Part shown: in pieces, positions 1 to 8,761 of the stretch
Numbering within the stretch: the stretch's first letter is position 1
How the letters are laid out: each line of letters begins with the position of its first letter
From: JANNWF01 sp052390415
GTDB taxonomy: Bacteria > Pseudomonadota > Gammaproteobacteria > Xanthomonadales > Xanthomonadaceae
NCBI GenBank assembly: GCA_052390415.1
Contig: JBQTGY010000089.1
Location: forward strand, 1 to 38,921
Length of the DNA stretch: 38,921 nt
Direction of reading: 5' to 3'
Translations under genes and position numbers: made by a program
Notes under the pieces: model-generated
The model's database searches: none
Seen by the model: the letters and a program-made list of their open reading frames with translations, nothing else
Told to the model about the DNA's origin: nothing

Positions 1-228
1 CGATGCTCACTTGGTCTTTGCGGCCATCGCTGCGTTGCGCCTCGCCGCAATGGGCCCACCATTCCGACTCGGCGCGCCTTGCGCTGGCCGCAAATCCGCT
101 GCGTGATCACTCGCGCCCCCTCATGAAGTGTCCGGGCTAGGGTGTTTTGACATACACGGAGCGACCTACTCCGCGTATGTCAGCAGACCCCAACTGCTTC
201 ACAAGACCTGATATACAGAATCGGCCCG
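1..228. other. Non-coding left edge, possible repeat or element end
   Basis: No convincing gene is seen here. A 45-codon plus-strand frame (3-140) is open, but its composition (many Arg, Ser, Pro, Cys) looks like out-of-frame GC-rich DNA and I recognise no family. The stretch up to about 140 looks unlike an ordinary downstream region and may be the edge of a repeated sequence or insertion element that continues left of the window. That is a guess. An inverted repeat follows at 148-182. Confidence 0.3.
148..182. repeat. Inverted repeat, 14-bp arms
   Basis: Arms 148-161 (TGACATACACGGAG) and 169-182 (CTCCGCGTATGTCA) pair with one mismatch around a 7-base loop. It lies about 45 bases beyond the stop of the minus-strand gene ending at 229, so it could end that transcript. 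No T-run follows the stem on the minus strand, so a classical Rho-independent terminator is not well supported. An operator or element-end role is also possible. Confidence 0.6.
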
Positions 229-1158
229 TCAAGGCGCAAACAGCGGAATCTGCAGCAATTGCGCAGGGAGGATTTCGCTGCCGATCCAGACCGAACTTGC
301 GTCGGTTGAGAACGCGATCGCCTCGGCTTGCGTGATCCAGGGGAAGGGAACATCGACCGGCTTCCTCATCACAGCCGTCGCCCAGGTTTCGCTCGGCAAG
401 CGGGTGTAAATGCGCGCATGCAAATAGTTGAGCACGGCCATCTTGCTGCCGTCTGCACTGATGTCCATCGACGATATCTGGGCACGATACCTGCCGTACA
501 CAGGATTGCGCTGCATATCGTCGGTGTCCGGCTGCGCGATGTGAGCAAGCAATGCAACCCGCTCGGCGACCAGCGGCGCTGTCGTCGAGTCGCCGTCGAG
601 CGGCAGGCGGTACAGTTCAGGCGGGACGCGCTTCTTGGCAATCAGATAAATCATGCGCTCCTTGATGTCGACGCCGACGGCCTCGCAGTCGCGCGCTCCG
701 TCCGGCCAAACAAACCGTAGCGTGCGTGCAGCGGAGGCGCTGCCATCGCTGAGGGTTTGTGGCTCTGGCACAAAATACAACTGCAATTCCTTGCGCACGC
801 CGCCGTTGTCGCCGGTGTCGGCGATCAGCAGCCAGTTGCGGTCAGCATCGCGAAAGCTGGCCATGTCCTCCCAGTCGTAGTTGGCCGCATTGTCGATGTG
901 CACACGCGCGCGCCGTTTGGCTTGTGCGTCGATGGCGTAGATGTCCGCGCTGCTGCCACTGTCGTTGTGCGTCCACAGAATGCCGGGGTGAACATTGGCT
1001 GCGGCCAAGCCACTGACTTCGGCGATCGCCGAGTCCGTAATCAAACCGGCCAGGCGCGCTTGACCCGGTGCAAGCTCTCGCGGCGCTGCGTCCAAGTGCG
1101 CGCCGAATCCGAGCGCCGGCAGTGTGCAAAGCCAGGCGCACAAGAGTCTCAAGCTCAT
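229..1158 (-). CDS. Secreted propeller-like conserved protein
   Basis: This 309-residue protein begins with a likely signal peptide of about 24 residues (hydrophobic LLCAWLCTLPALGFGA, then AAP), so it is probably exported. The body has short repeated blade-like elements. One contains GLAAANVHPGILWTHNDSGS and another has a Trp-Glu-Asp ... Asp-Thr-Gly-Asp-Asn pattern. I associate this pattern with a beta-propeller family related to phytase-like and esterase-like propellers, but I cannot name an enzymatic activity. Its ATG overlaps the stop of the upstream transglutaminase gene by four bases (ATGA, 1155-1158), so the two are almost certainly co-transcribed and translationally coupled. The function is unknown; the propeller call is from motif recognition only. 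Confidence 0.75.
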   Translation of the reverse strand: MSLRLLCAWLCTLPALGFGAHLDAAPRELAPGQARLAGLITDSAIAEVSGLAAANVHPGILWTHNDSGSSADIYAIDAQAKRRARVHIDNAANYDWEDMASFRDADRNWLLIADTGDNGGVRKELQLYFVPEPQTLSDGSASAARTLRFVWPDGARDCEAVGVDIKERMIYLIAKKRVPPELYRLPLDGDSTTAPLVAERVALLAHIAQPDTDDMQRNPVYGRYRAQISSMDISADGSKMAVLNYLHARIYTRLPSETWATAVMRKPVDVPFPWITQAEAIAFSTDASSVWIGSEILPAQLLQIPLFAP

Positions 1159-2654
1159 CGTTTTGCTCGCTCAATGCTGTCGATTTGAAGACGGCCCAGT
1201 AAATTCAGTCCGCCATAAAACCCGAACGGGTCGCCATCGCCGACGTCCAAAGCCAAGTGGCCGGAGCCAAAGTGTGGCAAGGCGGCATCAAAGCCCTGCC
1301 AGCGCCCGTCGACCCAGGCATATACCCATGCGTGCGGCACGAATACCGCGCTGCGACCCGCAAACGATGGCACGTAGGCGAGGCCGCTGGCGACCCGGGT
1401 GGGGATACCACGGGCGCGACCCAGCGCGGCCAGCAGCAAGGCGTGTTCGGTGCAGTCACCTTCGGCAAGCTCAATAGTCTCCAATGCTGAGGCATAGCCA
1501 ATGCGCAGCGACTTGGTGGCGATGTGACCAGCGACGCCGGATTGCAGACGACGCATCGCCTGCGCATCCGATTTCGTCTTGCCGGCGAGCGCTTTGGCAA
1601 ACGCCGTCACCGTCGGATGATCGCTTTGCAGCCAACGATTCGGCAGCAGGTCGTTCGCATCCGGCGGACCATCGTTGCTGCCACGAGGATCAACGATGAT
1701 TTGAATGGAGTTGTTTTCGATGTTTCGCCGTTGGCCGGGCAAATCGGCCGCAATTGGGGCCTCGCCGGAAAATCCAACCTGGTAACTCAAGCTGCGCTTG
1801 CGGTCGCGCCGAGTCAACGCCCGCGGAGCTTGCACGGTCGTGGCGGCCAACACGTCAACGGCTTGATTGGGTGCCTCTGCGCAGGCTTGATCGCAGGCCA
1901 CGACGTCCAGAACCACACCGAGCATCGGCATCTGTATACGGCGCAGGGCAAAGTCGCTCGGGTTTACCCAAACCTCGCTGACGACCAGCGTGCCTGCGGC
2001 GTTCAAGGTTTGCCGCAACGCGAGCGTTCGCTCGGTTATGTCGAACAGGGCGATGTCCTGATAACCAATGACCTCGATATCCAGCGGCAGCGCTCGCAGC
2101 GCGTCGATGTCGAAATGGACGATGCTTTGCGTGGAACCGGGTTGATCACCCGTGCGCATGGCAGCCAGCCGCTCGCCCTCCACCAGCAACGCGCCGCTGG
2201 GCCAAGCGATGGTCTGCTCACGCACCCGCTCGCCCTGGCGAATGCGGATACTGGCGACGCCTGCGTGGATTTCGCCCTCGGTTTCGACACGACTGCCGCC
2301 AGCATCCAGCATGTTCGAAAACGCCAGTGGCTGGCCATCGTTGCTTTCGTGGGTGGTTTGCTCGCTGTGCAGAGGCAAGGTCTGGCCATCTCGTTGCAAC
2401 ACCAATTGCATGCGTTGGTGGGTCTCGACGCCCTCCGCAGTGGTGCTGCGCGAGATGACCATCTGGCCGATCTTGCGGCCGTCCAGATGCACGCTGTACC
2501 ACTGCGGACTGCTGTTGACGCCCACCGCGAAGGCCGGCAATGCAAACACTGCCAACACCAGCCAGCACACGACCTGCAGCCACGGTAGCAAGGGTTGAAA
2601 CAGTGGTGGTCCCCGCCGTGGACGCCTGTCCCGACGGCTAGCGTTCTGACTCAT
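1155..2654 (-). CDS. Membrane-anchored transglutaminase-like protein
   Basis: A 499-residue protein with a basic N-terminus and one hydrophobic segment (about residues 22-43), which predicts a signal anchor and a periplasmic body. The middle part is beta-rich and unrecognised. The C-terminal third is a transglutaminase-like domain: Cys401 in EGDCTEHALLLAALGRARGI, His441 in VPHAWVYAWVDGRW and Asp456 in GFDAALP form the expected Cys-His-Asp triad. Such domains act as proteases, amidases or crosslinking enzymes, and the substrate cannot be read here. The frame is open further upstream to 2849. I chose the ATG at 2654 because it lies 13 bases after the preceding gene's stop and is followed by the anchor; no strong Shine-Dalgarno is visible. 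Its stop overlaps the start of the propeller-like gene. Confidence 0.85.
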   Translation of the reverse strand: MSQNASRRDRRPRRGPPLFQPLLPWLQVVCWLVLAVFALPAFAVGVNSSPQWYSVHLDGRKIGQMVISRSTTAEGVETHQRMQLVLQRDGQTLPLHSEQTTHESNDGQPLAFSNMLDAGGSRVETEGEIHAGVASIRIRQGERVREQTIAWPSGALLVEGERLAAMRTGDQPGSTQSIVHFDIDALRALPLDIEVIGYQDIALFDITERTLALRQTLNAAGTLVVSEVWVNPSDFALRRIQMPMLGVVLDVVACDQACAEAPNQAVDVLAATTVQAPRALTRRDRKRSLSYQVGFSGEAPIAADLPGQRRNIENNSIQIIVDPRGSNDGPPDANDLLPNRWLQSDHPTVTAFAKALAGKTKSDAQAMRRLQSGVAGHIATKSLRIGYASALETIELAEGDCTEHALLLAALGRARGIPTRVASGLAYVPSFAGRSAVFVPHAWVYAWVDGRWQGFDAALPHFGSGHLALDVGDGDPFGFYGGLNLLGRLQIDSIERAKR

Positions 2655-2667
2655 GGATGGACGCCGA

Positions 2668-3876
2668 TCAGTTCGTGTTCGCAGCAAGCCGCAAATCCAC
2701 CCACACCATGCGGTGGTCGCTCGCTTGCAACCACTGGGCTTCAGGACGATCTGGGGGCGGCCAGAACACACCGCTACGTACCACGCTGAAGCCCAGTGAA
2801 GGCAACACGTAGTCGATGCGCATGTTGCCGGCGCGCGGACCAAATGCACCGGTGTGTTCGGCAGCAGGTGTCTTTTTGCTGGCGGCGAGTTCGGCGTCGG
2901 CGGTATTGGCGACGGCTGCGCCGGCGCTGGTCGGTGCCGGCATGGTCAGCACGCGCGGATGGGTCAGCAATTGGGCGATGGCCCCTGGAATGCTCTCGCC
3001 GTCCTGCGGGTCGGCGTTGTAGTCGCCGGCTATCACGAAGCGCGCGTCGTCATTCAATCCGCCACAGCGCCCATTGTCATCGCATAGCCAAGGCGCGTCA
3101 GGGTTGCTCAGGTATTCGGCCCACAGTCGAATCTCATCGAAATTGCGTCGGCCGTTGCGATCTTCCGGCCCGTCAAAGACGGGTGGCGTGGGGTGCGCCG
3201 CCAAGAAGTGCAGTGTCCCTAGCGGAGTTTGCACGGGCACGTCCCAATGCGATTTTGAGGATAGGCGCAGCTGCGCCCACGTCTCGGCGGCGAACCATGG
3301 CGCCTTTTTGTTCGGCATGAGCGGCGCGTGCGCGCCGGGCATCGCACTCCATCGCAGCTGCTGAAACGTACGTACGTGTTCGCGGTCGATCGGATGACGC
3401 GACAGCACCAACATGCCGTACTGACCAGGGTGCATGCCAAAACCCCAGGCATCCCCTGGGCCATTCGTCTCGCCATCGCCGGTGAGATCCAGCCCACTCG
3501 CGACGCCCGTATTGACTGCTGCCTGAAAGCGATAGGTATAACGGATCGCGCGCTCGCCGAATTGGCCTTGGCCCAAGTAGCGAGAGACGAACAATTCCGC
3601 TGCTTGGCCTCCGGCGTCGTAGTCGAACTCATTGAGCAGGACAAGATCGGGTCGCACGCGCTGGATGACTGCCGCAACCTGCCTCGCCGCGAGGTGATCG
3701 CCGCTCAATTGCTTGATCAAGCCGCCCGCTTCATCGTGGTTGAGCGACGTATTGAAGGTAGCCACACGCAGCGGTCGCATCAAGCCGCCGCTCATGCTTT
3801 CGGCAGTGGCTGCTGCAGCGGAAATAGAGGTGAGCGCGAGCGCCAGGGTCGCGAAAATCGCAGAGATAATTTGCAT
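2668..3876 (-). CDS. Secreted endonuclease/exonuclease/phosphatase-fold protein
   Basis: This 402-residue protein has a signal peptide (residues 1 to about 23, ending in an Ala-rich stretch). It shows the motifs of the endonuclease/exonuclease/phosphatase superfamily in order: Asn42 in RVATFN, Glu83 in LLNEFD, a His-Pro pair in AAHPTPPVFDG, Asp285 and Asn287 in GDYNADP, and Asp387-His388 in SDHRMVW. These are the metal-binding and catalytic positions of the fold, so a metal-dependent phosphoesterase is very likely. Whether it cuts DNA, sugar phosphates or phospholipids is unclear. It sits 21 bases downstream of bpt and 13 bases upstream of the transglutaminase gene, so it is probably part of one operon with them. 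Export implies an extracellular or periplasmic substrate. Confidence 0.88.
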   Translation of the reverse strand: MQIISAIFATLALALTSISAAAATAESMSGGLMRPLRVATFNTSLNHDEAGGLIKQLSGDHLAARQVAAVIQRVRPDLVLLNEFDYDAGGQAAELFVSRYLGQGQFGERAIRYTYRFQAAVNTGVASGLDLTGDGETNGPGDAWGFGMHPGQYGMLVLSRHPIDREHVRTFQQLRWSAMPGAHAPLMPNKKAPWFAAETWAQLRLSSKSHWDVPVQTPLGTLHFLAAHPTPPVFDGPEDRNGRRNFDEIRLWAEYLSNPDAPWLCDDNGRCGGLNDDARFVIAGDYNADPQDGESIPGAIAQLLTHPRVLTMPAPTSAGAAVANTADAELAASKKTPAAEHTGAFGPRAGNMRIDYVLPSLGFSVVRSGVFWPPPDRPEAQWLQASDHRMVWVDLRLAANTN

Positions 3877-3897
3877 GCGCCGGATTCTCGCATGGCC

Positions 3898-4617
3898 TCA
3901 CGCGCGCGCGGTGAGCACTTGCTTGCACCAACCAGAAGCAGTCAATATTTCAGCCGGCTGGAAGCTCGACTTGTAAGCCATCTTGGGATGACCCTCGATC
4001 CAGAAGCCCAGGTACACGTGAGCTCGGCCCGTCAGCTTGGCCCATTCGATCTGTCGCAGCACCGCCAAGGTGCCGAGCCCGCGAGTGACGAGCTCAGGAT
4101 CGTAAAACGTGTAGACGGCGGACAACGCATTCGGCAATACATCGGTTGCCGCTACCGCCAACAAGCGACCTGCCTCACGAAACTCAAAAAAGCGAGTCGG
4201 GCTCCAGGCGCTGGTCAGAAACGAATCGAACTCATCGGCACCAGACGCTTCCATGCCGCCGCCTGGATGCCGCCCATGCAGATAACGGCGGTACAACGAA
4301 AAGACTTCGCCACTGCGATGTGCGGGTTGATCGAACAAGCCGACCCGGGCATTGCGAGCGAGGCATCGCTTTTGGCTGCGATTGGGGACAAAGCTCGCGA
4401 CCGGAATGCGCAACGGCACGCAAGCCTGACACGCAGCGCAGCGTGGTCGGTAGACATGTCCACCGGAACGCCGAAAGCCCAGCCCCAGCATGTGCGGATA
4501 GGCCATGGGTAGAGCTGCGTCGTTGGGGTCGAGGATGACATCGCGCGCAACCCGCTCAGGCCAATAACCACAGGCATGATCTTGGGTCTGAAACAGCTTG
4601 ATGGTGGCGTCGCGCAT
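3898..4617 (-). CDS. bpt: Aspartate/glutamate leucyltransferase (N-degron)
   Basis: A 239-residue protein of the bacterial Ate1-like family. It transfers leucine (or arginine) from aminoacyl-tRNA to N-terminal Asp or Glu of proteins and marks them for ClpS-ClpAP degradation in the cytoplasm. The recognisable features are an early CGYWPERVARD motif, then MAYPHMLGLGFRRSG, a Cys-rich CAACQACVPLRI segment, and the C-terminal ARAHVYLGFWIEGHPKMAYK region with its Tyr-Leu-Gly-Phe-Trp-Ile core. The length matches the family (about 235-250 residues). The start is ATG at 4617. No strong Shine-Dalgarno is visible, but the N-terminal spacing to the CGYWP motif fits. It is followed at 21 bases by the secreted phosphoesterase gene, an unusual partner for a cytoplasmic proteolysis factor. 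Confidence 0.93.
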   Translation of the reverse strand: MRDATIKLFQTQDHACGYWPERVARDVILDPNDAALPMAYPHMLGLGFRRSGGHVYRPRCAACQACVPLRIPVASFVPNRSQKRCLARNARVGLFDQPAHRSGEVFSLYRRYLHGRHPGGGMEASGADEFDSFLTSAWSPTRFFEFREAGRLLAVAATDVLPNALSAVYTFYDPELVTRGLGTLAVLRQIEWAKLTGRAHVYLGFWIEGHPKMAYKSSFQPAEILTASGWCKQVLTARA

Positions 4618-4723
4618 GAGTCGATGCTAACGGATGCGGAATCCCCTCGCGGAACGCGTCAGCTGGCCCGCTTGTGCCAATTCATCAACGCGCGGCGACC
4701 TTGCGTGCTCCAGCGCAGCCTGG

Positions 4724-5899
4724 TCAGTGTCCGCCCATCAGCGCCAAACCGCCGGCGATGCCTGCCGAGCCCAGTACCACGCCCACCGCCATGCCCCACC
4801 ACGCGTATTTGCGCTCATTGATGCGCGCAAGGCGGGCGCCGAGCGGATCGTTGCGGGCTTCGATGGCGTGCCGGCGCGCAAGAATGCGCGGCAGCCACAA
4901 CAGGTTCATGGCACCCAAGGCGATGACCAGCGCCGCGAACACGGCAGTGGGTCCCCAGATGCCGTGTGAGAGCGCGCCGTAGGACATCAATCCCGTCAAC
5001 AAGACAACCAAACCCACACCAGCCACTGCAAACCACGAAAGCTGGCGCTTCTCCTCTGCATCGATGGCGGTTGTCCAGTGTCGACGCACGCCGAACAAGA
5101 CAGCGGCGACGCCAACTACCAGCGCGAACAGCACACCGCCGGCGAGACCGAACAACAGGCGTGAGGCGCCTTTGCCGGCGATTCCGGTGCCGAGAATGAA
5201 CTTGCTCAGACCCTTGCCAACGGCGGCTGCGCTACCTGCGGCAACGGCGGCGGCAGCGGGTTGACTGACAGTAAGCCCCGCGACCACCAAGGTGGTGAAG
5301 GCAACACCGGGAGCCGTTGCCAATGCGGCGCGGCCCAGGCGCTCCAGCAGTTCGTCACGAAGACTCAGGCGAGCACGCGAGAGTCGCTTGCGCACCGCCG
5401 CATCCTGCATGCCAAGCAGGGTCGCCACGTGTTTGGACGATTGGCCTTCACGGTAGTAGATCAACAGGATCTCGCGGGTTTCCTCCGGCAAGTTGTCGAT
5501 CAGTTCGGCAACCACAGCTTCTTCATGCTGGCGGGAAAGCAGCTCCGGGTGATCCGGTGTGGGATCGGCGACGACGGCCAAAATAGTGTCCATGTCGCCG
5601 TCATAGCGCTTTTCGGTCACCCGCCGGCGCAGATGGTCGCGCGCCAGGTTGCGGGTGATTTGCCGCAGCCAGGGCAGGAAGCTTGATGAACTGCGCAGAC
5701 TCTTCAAATTGGTCCACGCGTTGAGGAATGCGTCCTGCGCGATATCTTCGGAAGCCTGGATGTCACGCACGATCGATAGTGCGATGGCGGTGATGCCGCG
5801 TTGGCAACCCGAGACGATTTGGCCATACGCGACCTGGTCACCGGTTTGCGCGGCGGGCAGGTGCAGTTCGATCAGGCTGAGCAGGGCTTCAGAAGACAT
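4724..5899 (-). CDS. ECF-type sigma factor fused to a membrane domain
   Basis: A 391-residue protein in two parts. Residues about 20-100 resemble sigma region 2 (RDIQASEDIAQDAFLNAW, then FLPWLRQITRNLARDHLRRR). Residues about 125-185 resemble sigma region 4 (LPEETREILLIYYREGQSSK, then AAVRKRLSRARLSLRDEL). The remainder is hydrophobic, with probable membrane segments near 192-212, 247-270, 288-308, 318-338 and 367-388. Stand-alone ECF sigma factors are about 170-200 residues, so this is a fusion that would tether the sigma domains to the inner membrane. No separate anti-sigma gene is adjacent; the membrane part may play that role (inference). The gene is followed by bpt after 106 bases. The frame is continuous across the junction, so it is not a sequencing-type split. 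Confidence 0.85.
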   Translation of the reverse strand: MSSEALLSLIELHLPAAQTGDQVAYGQIVSGCQRGITAIALSIVRDIQASEDIAQDAFLNAWTNLKSLRSSSSFLPWLRQITRNLARDHLRRRVTEKRYDGDMDTILAVVADPTPDHPELLSRQHEEAVVAELIDNLPEETREILLIYYREGQSSKHVATLLGMQDAAVRKRLSRARLSLRDELLERLGRAALATAPGVAFTTLVVAGLTVSQPAAAAVAAGSAAAVGKGLSKFILGTGIAGKGASRLLFGLAGGVLFALVVGVAAVLFGVRRHWTTAIDAEEKRQLSWFAVAGVGLVVLLTGLMSYGALSHGIWGPTAVFAALVIALGAMNLLWLPRILARRHAIEARNDPLGARLARINERKYAWWGMAVGVVLGSAGIAGGLALMGGH

Positions 5900-5989
5900 C
5901 GGAGTTCGGTTTCAGCAACGGGTGTGGCTGTGACGCGGCCTTCACACCATTGTGACAGAGACCCATGCCGTCTCTGTTATTGCGAACTC

Positions 5990-6015
5990 CCTTCTCCTCG
6001 CAGGCGGGGAGAAGG
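5990..6015. repeat. Small palindrome between metallopeptidase and sigma genes
   Basis: Arms CCTTCTCC (5990-5997) and GGAGAAGG (6008-6015) flank a 10-base loop in the 129-base gap after the M13 peptidase gene. CTTCTCC/GGAGAAG palindromes are common dispersed intergenic repeats in xanthomonads, and this looks like a copy. It could also act as a weak terminator for the minus-strand peptidase gene, but no T-run follows the stem. Confidence 0.45.
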
Positions 6016-6028
6016 ACAGTCCAGGGAT

Positions 6029-8152
6029 CTACCAGATCGCTACCGTGGCGTCCCCTTCGCGCACCATCGCATCACCGGACTTGCACGAGAACGCGGCGGC
6101 GAACTGCGCCATGTTCGAGGGTGCACCGATCGCCCGGAAGTTGGCCGGCGCATGCGGGTCAGTGGTCAGACGAACCTTCAATTCTTCGGGCTTGAAGTTG
6201 CGCCGCCACACCACCGCCCAATTCATGAAGAATCGTTGCGCCTGGGTGTAGCCATCGATGTCCTTGTTGCTGGCCGGGTCGGCCGCCAGCGCGACTTGCA
6301 AGGCGTCATAGGCAATCGCCAAGCCGCCGAGGTCAGCGATGTTCTCGCCCAGCGTCAGCTCGCCATTCACATGGATGCCGTCGATGGATTCGTACTCGTT
6401 GAACTGGCTGACCAGCTTGCCAGTGCGGCTCTCAAAGCCGGTGCGATCTGCCGCGGTCCACCAGTCGGAGAAGGTGCCCTTGGCATCAAAACGACTGCCT
6501 TGATCGTCATAACCGTGGATGATTTCGTGACCGATCACCGCACCGATGCCGCCGTAATTGAGCGCCGGGTCCGCATTGGGGTCAAAAAATGGCGGTTGCA
6601 GGATGGCCGCCGGGAAGGTGATTTCGTTCTGCAGCGGGTTGTAGGACGCATTGACCGTCTGCGGCGACATGCCCCATTCACTGCGATCCACCGGCTTGCC
6701 GATCTTGGCCAGGTTCCATTGGTAATTGAAGCCGTTGGCGGCGAGCAAATTGCTGGCATAGCTATCACGTGAGGTGCTGAGTCCCGACCAGTCGCGCCAT
6801 TTGTCCGGATAACCGATCTTGGGTACAAACGAGGCCCACTTTTCCAATGCCTTGGCCTTGGTCTCCGCGCCCATCCATTCAAGATTCTCCAGGCGCGGCT
6901 TCAGTGCGTCGCGCAAGTTCTGCACCAGCGCTTCCATCTTGGCCTTGGACTCGGGCGGAAAGGCGACCTCCACGTACATCTGCCCCAATGCTTCGCCCAC
7001 CGAGCCATTGATCGCACCGAGCACGCGCTTCCAACGCGGCTGAATCTCCGACTGGCCACGCAGCTGCTGGTTGTAGAAGGCAAAGTTCTGTTGCACGTAT
7101 GCGTTCGGCAAGTACGGCGAGGCACTGTCGATGGCGTGGAAGCGCAAGTACGCCTGCCAATCTGCCACTGCCGTGTCGCCCAGCATCTTGCTCACTTCAG
7201 CGTGAAACTCCGGCTGTGCCAACGAAAACATCGCCGGCGCTTCGATGGCGTGTACCTTGAAGAATTCCGACCACGGGAAGTTCGGGCTGACCGCATCGGC
7301 GGCGGCGATGTCGACCGGGTTGTAGTACTTGGAGACGTCGCGAGAGAGTTCTTCGCTGGATAGCGAGACCTTGGCCAAACGCGTTTCGAACGCCAGGATG
7401 GACTGCGCTTGCTTGGCAGCATCTTCCGGGTTGGCACCGGCCAGAGTCATCACTGCCTCGATGTGTTTGAGGTAGTTGGCGCGTGCGGTTCTGTAGTCTT
7501 CCCGGTCGGCGGTGTAGTAATCGCGATCCGGCAATCCCAGCCCGCCCTGAGTGGCATAGGCGATCGTCATCGACGAGTCCTTGAAGTCCGGGTTGGCACC
7601 GAAGCCAAACAGGAAACCATTGCCGGCAGCGAAATCCTTGCGCAGCCATGCCGCCACCGAAGGACCATCGGTGAGGGCACTGATCGCGTCCAGATCGGCC
7701 TGGATCGGGGAGAGCCCGGCGGCTTCGATCTTCGCCTCGTCCATGCCCGTCGCCCAGATGTCGCCGACCAACTTGTCGATGCCACTGGCGTCGGGTTGTG
7801 CGGCGGCGAACTCGACCAGCTGCTTTTGCACATCGCGCGAGCGCTCGCCGAGCGCATCGAAGCTGCCCCAGGTGGTGCGGTCCGCCGGCACTGGATTGGC
7901 GGCCAGCCACTTGCCATTGACCTTGCCGGCAAAGTCTTCGCAAGCCGCCACATCCGTGGCGACATCAGCGACGTTCAGCATCGGCAACGGCGTCAATGCG
8001 CTTTCGTTGACCGCAAACGCGACGACTGCCGGAGGTGCGACTTTCGGCGCGGAAGGTGCGACTTCCGCGGGTGGGGTCGAAGCGCCGCAACCGGCAAGCG
8101 CGGTGACGATGGCAAGACTCAAGGCGAGACGACGCACGGAAACTGGCGACAC
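6029..8152 (-). CDS. M13-family zinc metallopeptidase, lipoprotein (PepO-like)
   Basis: This encodes a 707-residue neprilysin/PepO-type endopeptidase that degrades oligopeptides. The N-terminus has a lipoprotein signal (basic VRR, hydrophobic run, lipobox LAGC), so the mature protein is probably anchored to a membrane facing the periplasm. Zinc-site motifs are HEIIH (542-546) and Glu603 in GENIAD, with the expected spacing of about 57 residues between them. The NEITFPAAILQPPFF segment and the C-terminal CKSGDAMV...IW ending are typical of M13. An open frame extends upstream to 8284, but I chose GTG at 8152: it gives an ideal lipoprotein signal and has GGAG nine bases upstream. The gene is separated from the DUF2007 gene upstream by 162 bases and may have its own promoter. 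Confidence 0.93.
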   Translation of the reverse strand: MSPVSVRRLALSLAIVTALAGCGASTPPAEVAPSAPKVAPPAVVAFAVNESALTPLPMLNVADVATDVAACEDFAGKVNGKWLAANPVPADRTTWGSFDALGERSRDVQKQLVEFAAAQPDASGIDKLVGDIWATGMDEAKIEAAGLSPIQADLDAISALTDGPSVAAWLRKDFAAGNGFLFGFGANPDFKDSSMTIAYATQGGLGLPDRDYYTADREDYRTARANYLKHIEAVMTLAGANPEDAAKQAQSILAFETRLAKVSLSSEELSRDVSKYYNPVDIAAADAVSPNFPWSEFFKVHAIEAPAMFSLAQPEFHAEVSKMLGDTAVADWQAYLRFHAIDSASPYLPNAYVQQNFAFYNQQLRGQSEIQPRWKRVLGAINGSVGEALGQMYVEVAFPPESKAKMEALVQNLRDALKPRLENLEWMGAETKAKALEKWASFVPKIGYPDKWRDWSGLSTSRDSYASNLLAANGFNYQWNLAKIGKPVDRSEWGMSPQTVNASYNPLQNEITFPAAILQPPFFDPNADPALNYGGIGAVIGHEIIHGYDDQGSRFDAKGTFSDWWTAADRTGFESRTGKLVSQFNEYESIDGIHVNGELTLGENIADLGGLAIAYDALQVALAADPASNKDIDGYTQAQRFFMNWAVVWRRNFKPEELKVRLTTDPHAPANFRAIGAPSNMAQFAAAFSCKSGDAMVREGDATVAIW

Positions 8153-8161
8153 TGGACGGTA

Positions 8162-8165
8162 CTCC
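8162..8165 (-). promoter_or_regulatory. Ribosome binding site deciding the M13 peptidase start
   Basis: On the minus strand GGAG lies nine bases before GTG 8152. It supports that GTG over the far-upstream ATG at 8284, whose extra 44 residues would put Arg-rich sequence ahead of the lipoprotein signal. Confidence 0.55.
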
Positions 8166-8314
8166 GGAGGGGTGGAAGCGCCTGATCTATGCGATCGAAC
8201 GCGGAAATTCACGGCGCAGCATCTGCCCAAAGGCGTGCTGGCGAGCGTGTCGAAGGTCACGCCGAGGCGAATGCACCGCCGCATCGCCGGCCAATCCCGT
8301 TGAGCAAGCGGCGG

Positions 8315-8695
8315 CTACAGCAGCCCGAGCATCCGCGCCGAAGTGATCCCGGCCATCACGCCCACGATCAGCAGCAGGATCATGCGCAGGTGCGAGATCA
8401 TGGAGCGCCGCGGTGCGGTTTTGGATTCCGGCAATCGCAACAGCGATTCCGAACGCGTGGACTCCATCAATCCTGCCTCGCGCAGCAGTTCGCGCGCACG
8501 TGGCTGGTCATTGGTGTTCACCACCCACACCGAGGGATGCGGATACCGATCAGGCTCGGCATAGCTGAAATGGCCGCGATGATTGCCCTTGTAGGAACGG
8601 CGTTCCTCGGTCCAGGTCTGGATGCCTGCCTCGTTAAGAAGTCGCACCACGCCTTCGACAGTTTCAAGGCGCTGGGAAGTGAAGATTTGCCGCAT
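8315..8695 (-). CDS. DUF2007-type protein with C-terminal membrane segment
   Basis: A 126-residue protein. The N-terminal 75 residues resemble the DUF2007 (putative signal-transducing) fold: a start of MRQIFTSQRLETVEGVVRLL, an exposed strand with VWVVNTNDQPRARELLREAG, and a small alpha/beta pattern. The C-terminus has one hydrophobic segment of about 20 residues (ILLLIVGVMAGITSARMLGL) after a basic stretch, so it is probably membrane-anchored with the domain in the cytoplasm. Xanthomonad relatives are often labelled 'pathogenicity-like', a name that says nothing about mechanism. It follows tesB at 66 bases on the same strand and could be co-transcribed with it. The function is unknown. Confidence 0.78.
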   Translation of the reverse strand: MRQIFTSQRLETVEGVVRLLNEAGIQTWTEERRSYKGNHRGHFSYAEPDRYPHPSVWVVNTNDQPRARELLREAGLMESTRSESLLRLPESKTAPRRSMISHLRMILLLIVGVMAGITSARMLGLL

Positions 8696-8761
8696 TGTTC
8701 TTGAGTGAGCTCATGGTGGACGCGGCGGATGATAGAGCAGGCGCTGGCGCTCGCACCTGAA

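Noticed and set aside
1524..2588. A 354-codon open frame on the plus strand
   Set aside because: It is antisense to the transglutaminase gene, whose triad and signal anchor are clear. The antisense product is rich in Arg, His, Gln and Asp-Gly strings with no recognisable domain, as expected in GC-rich DNA.
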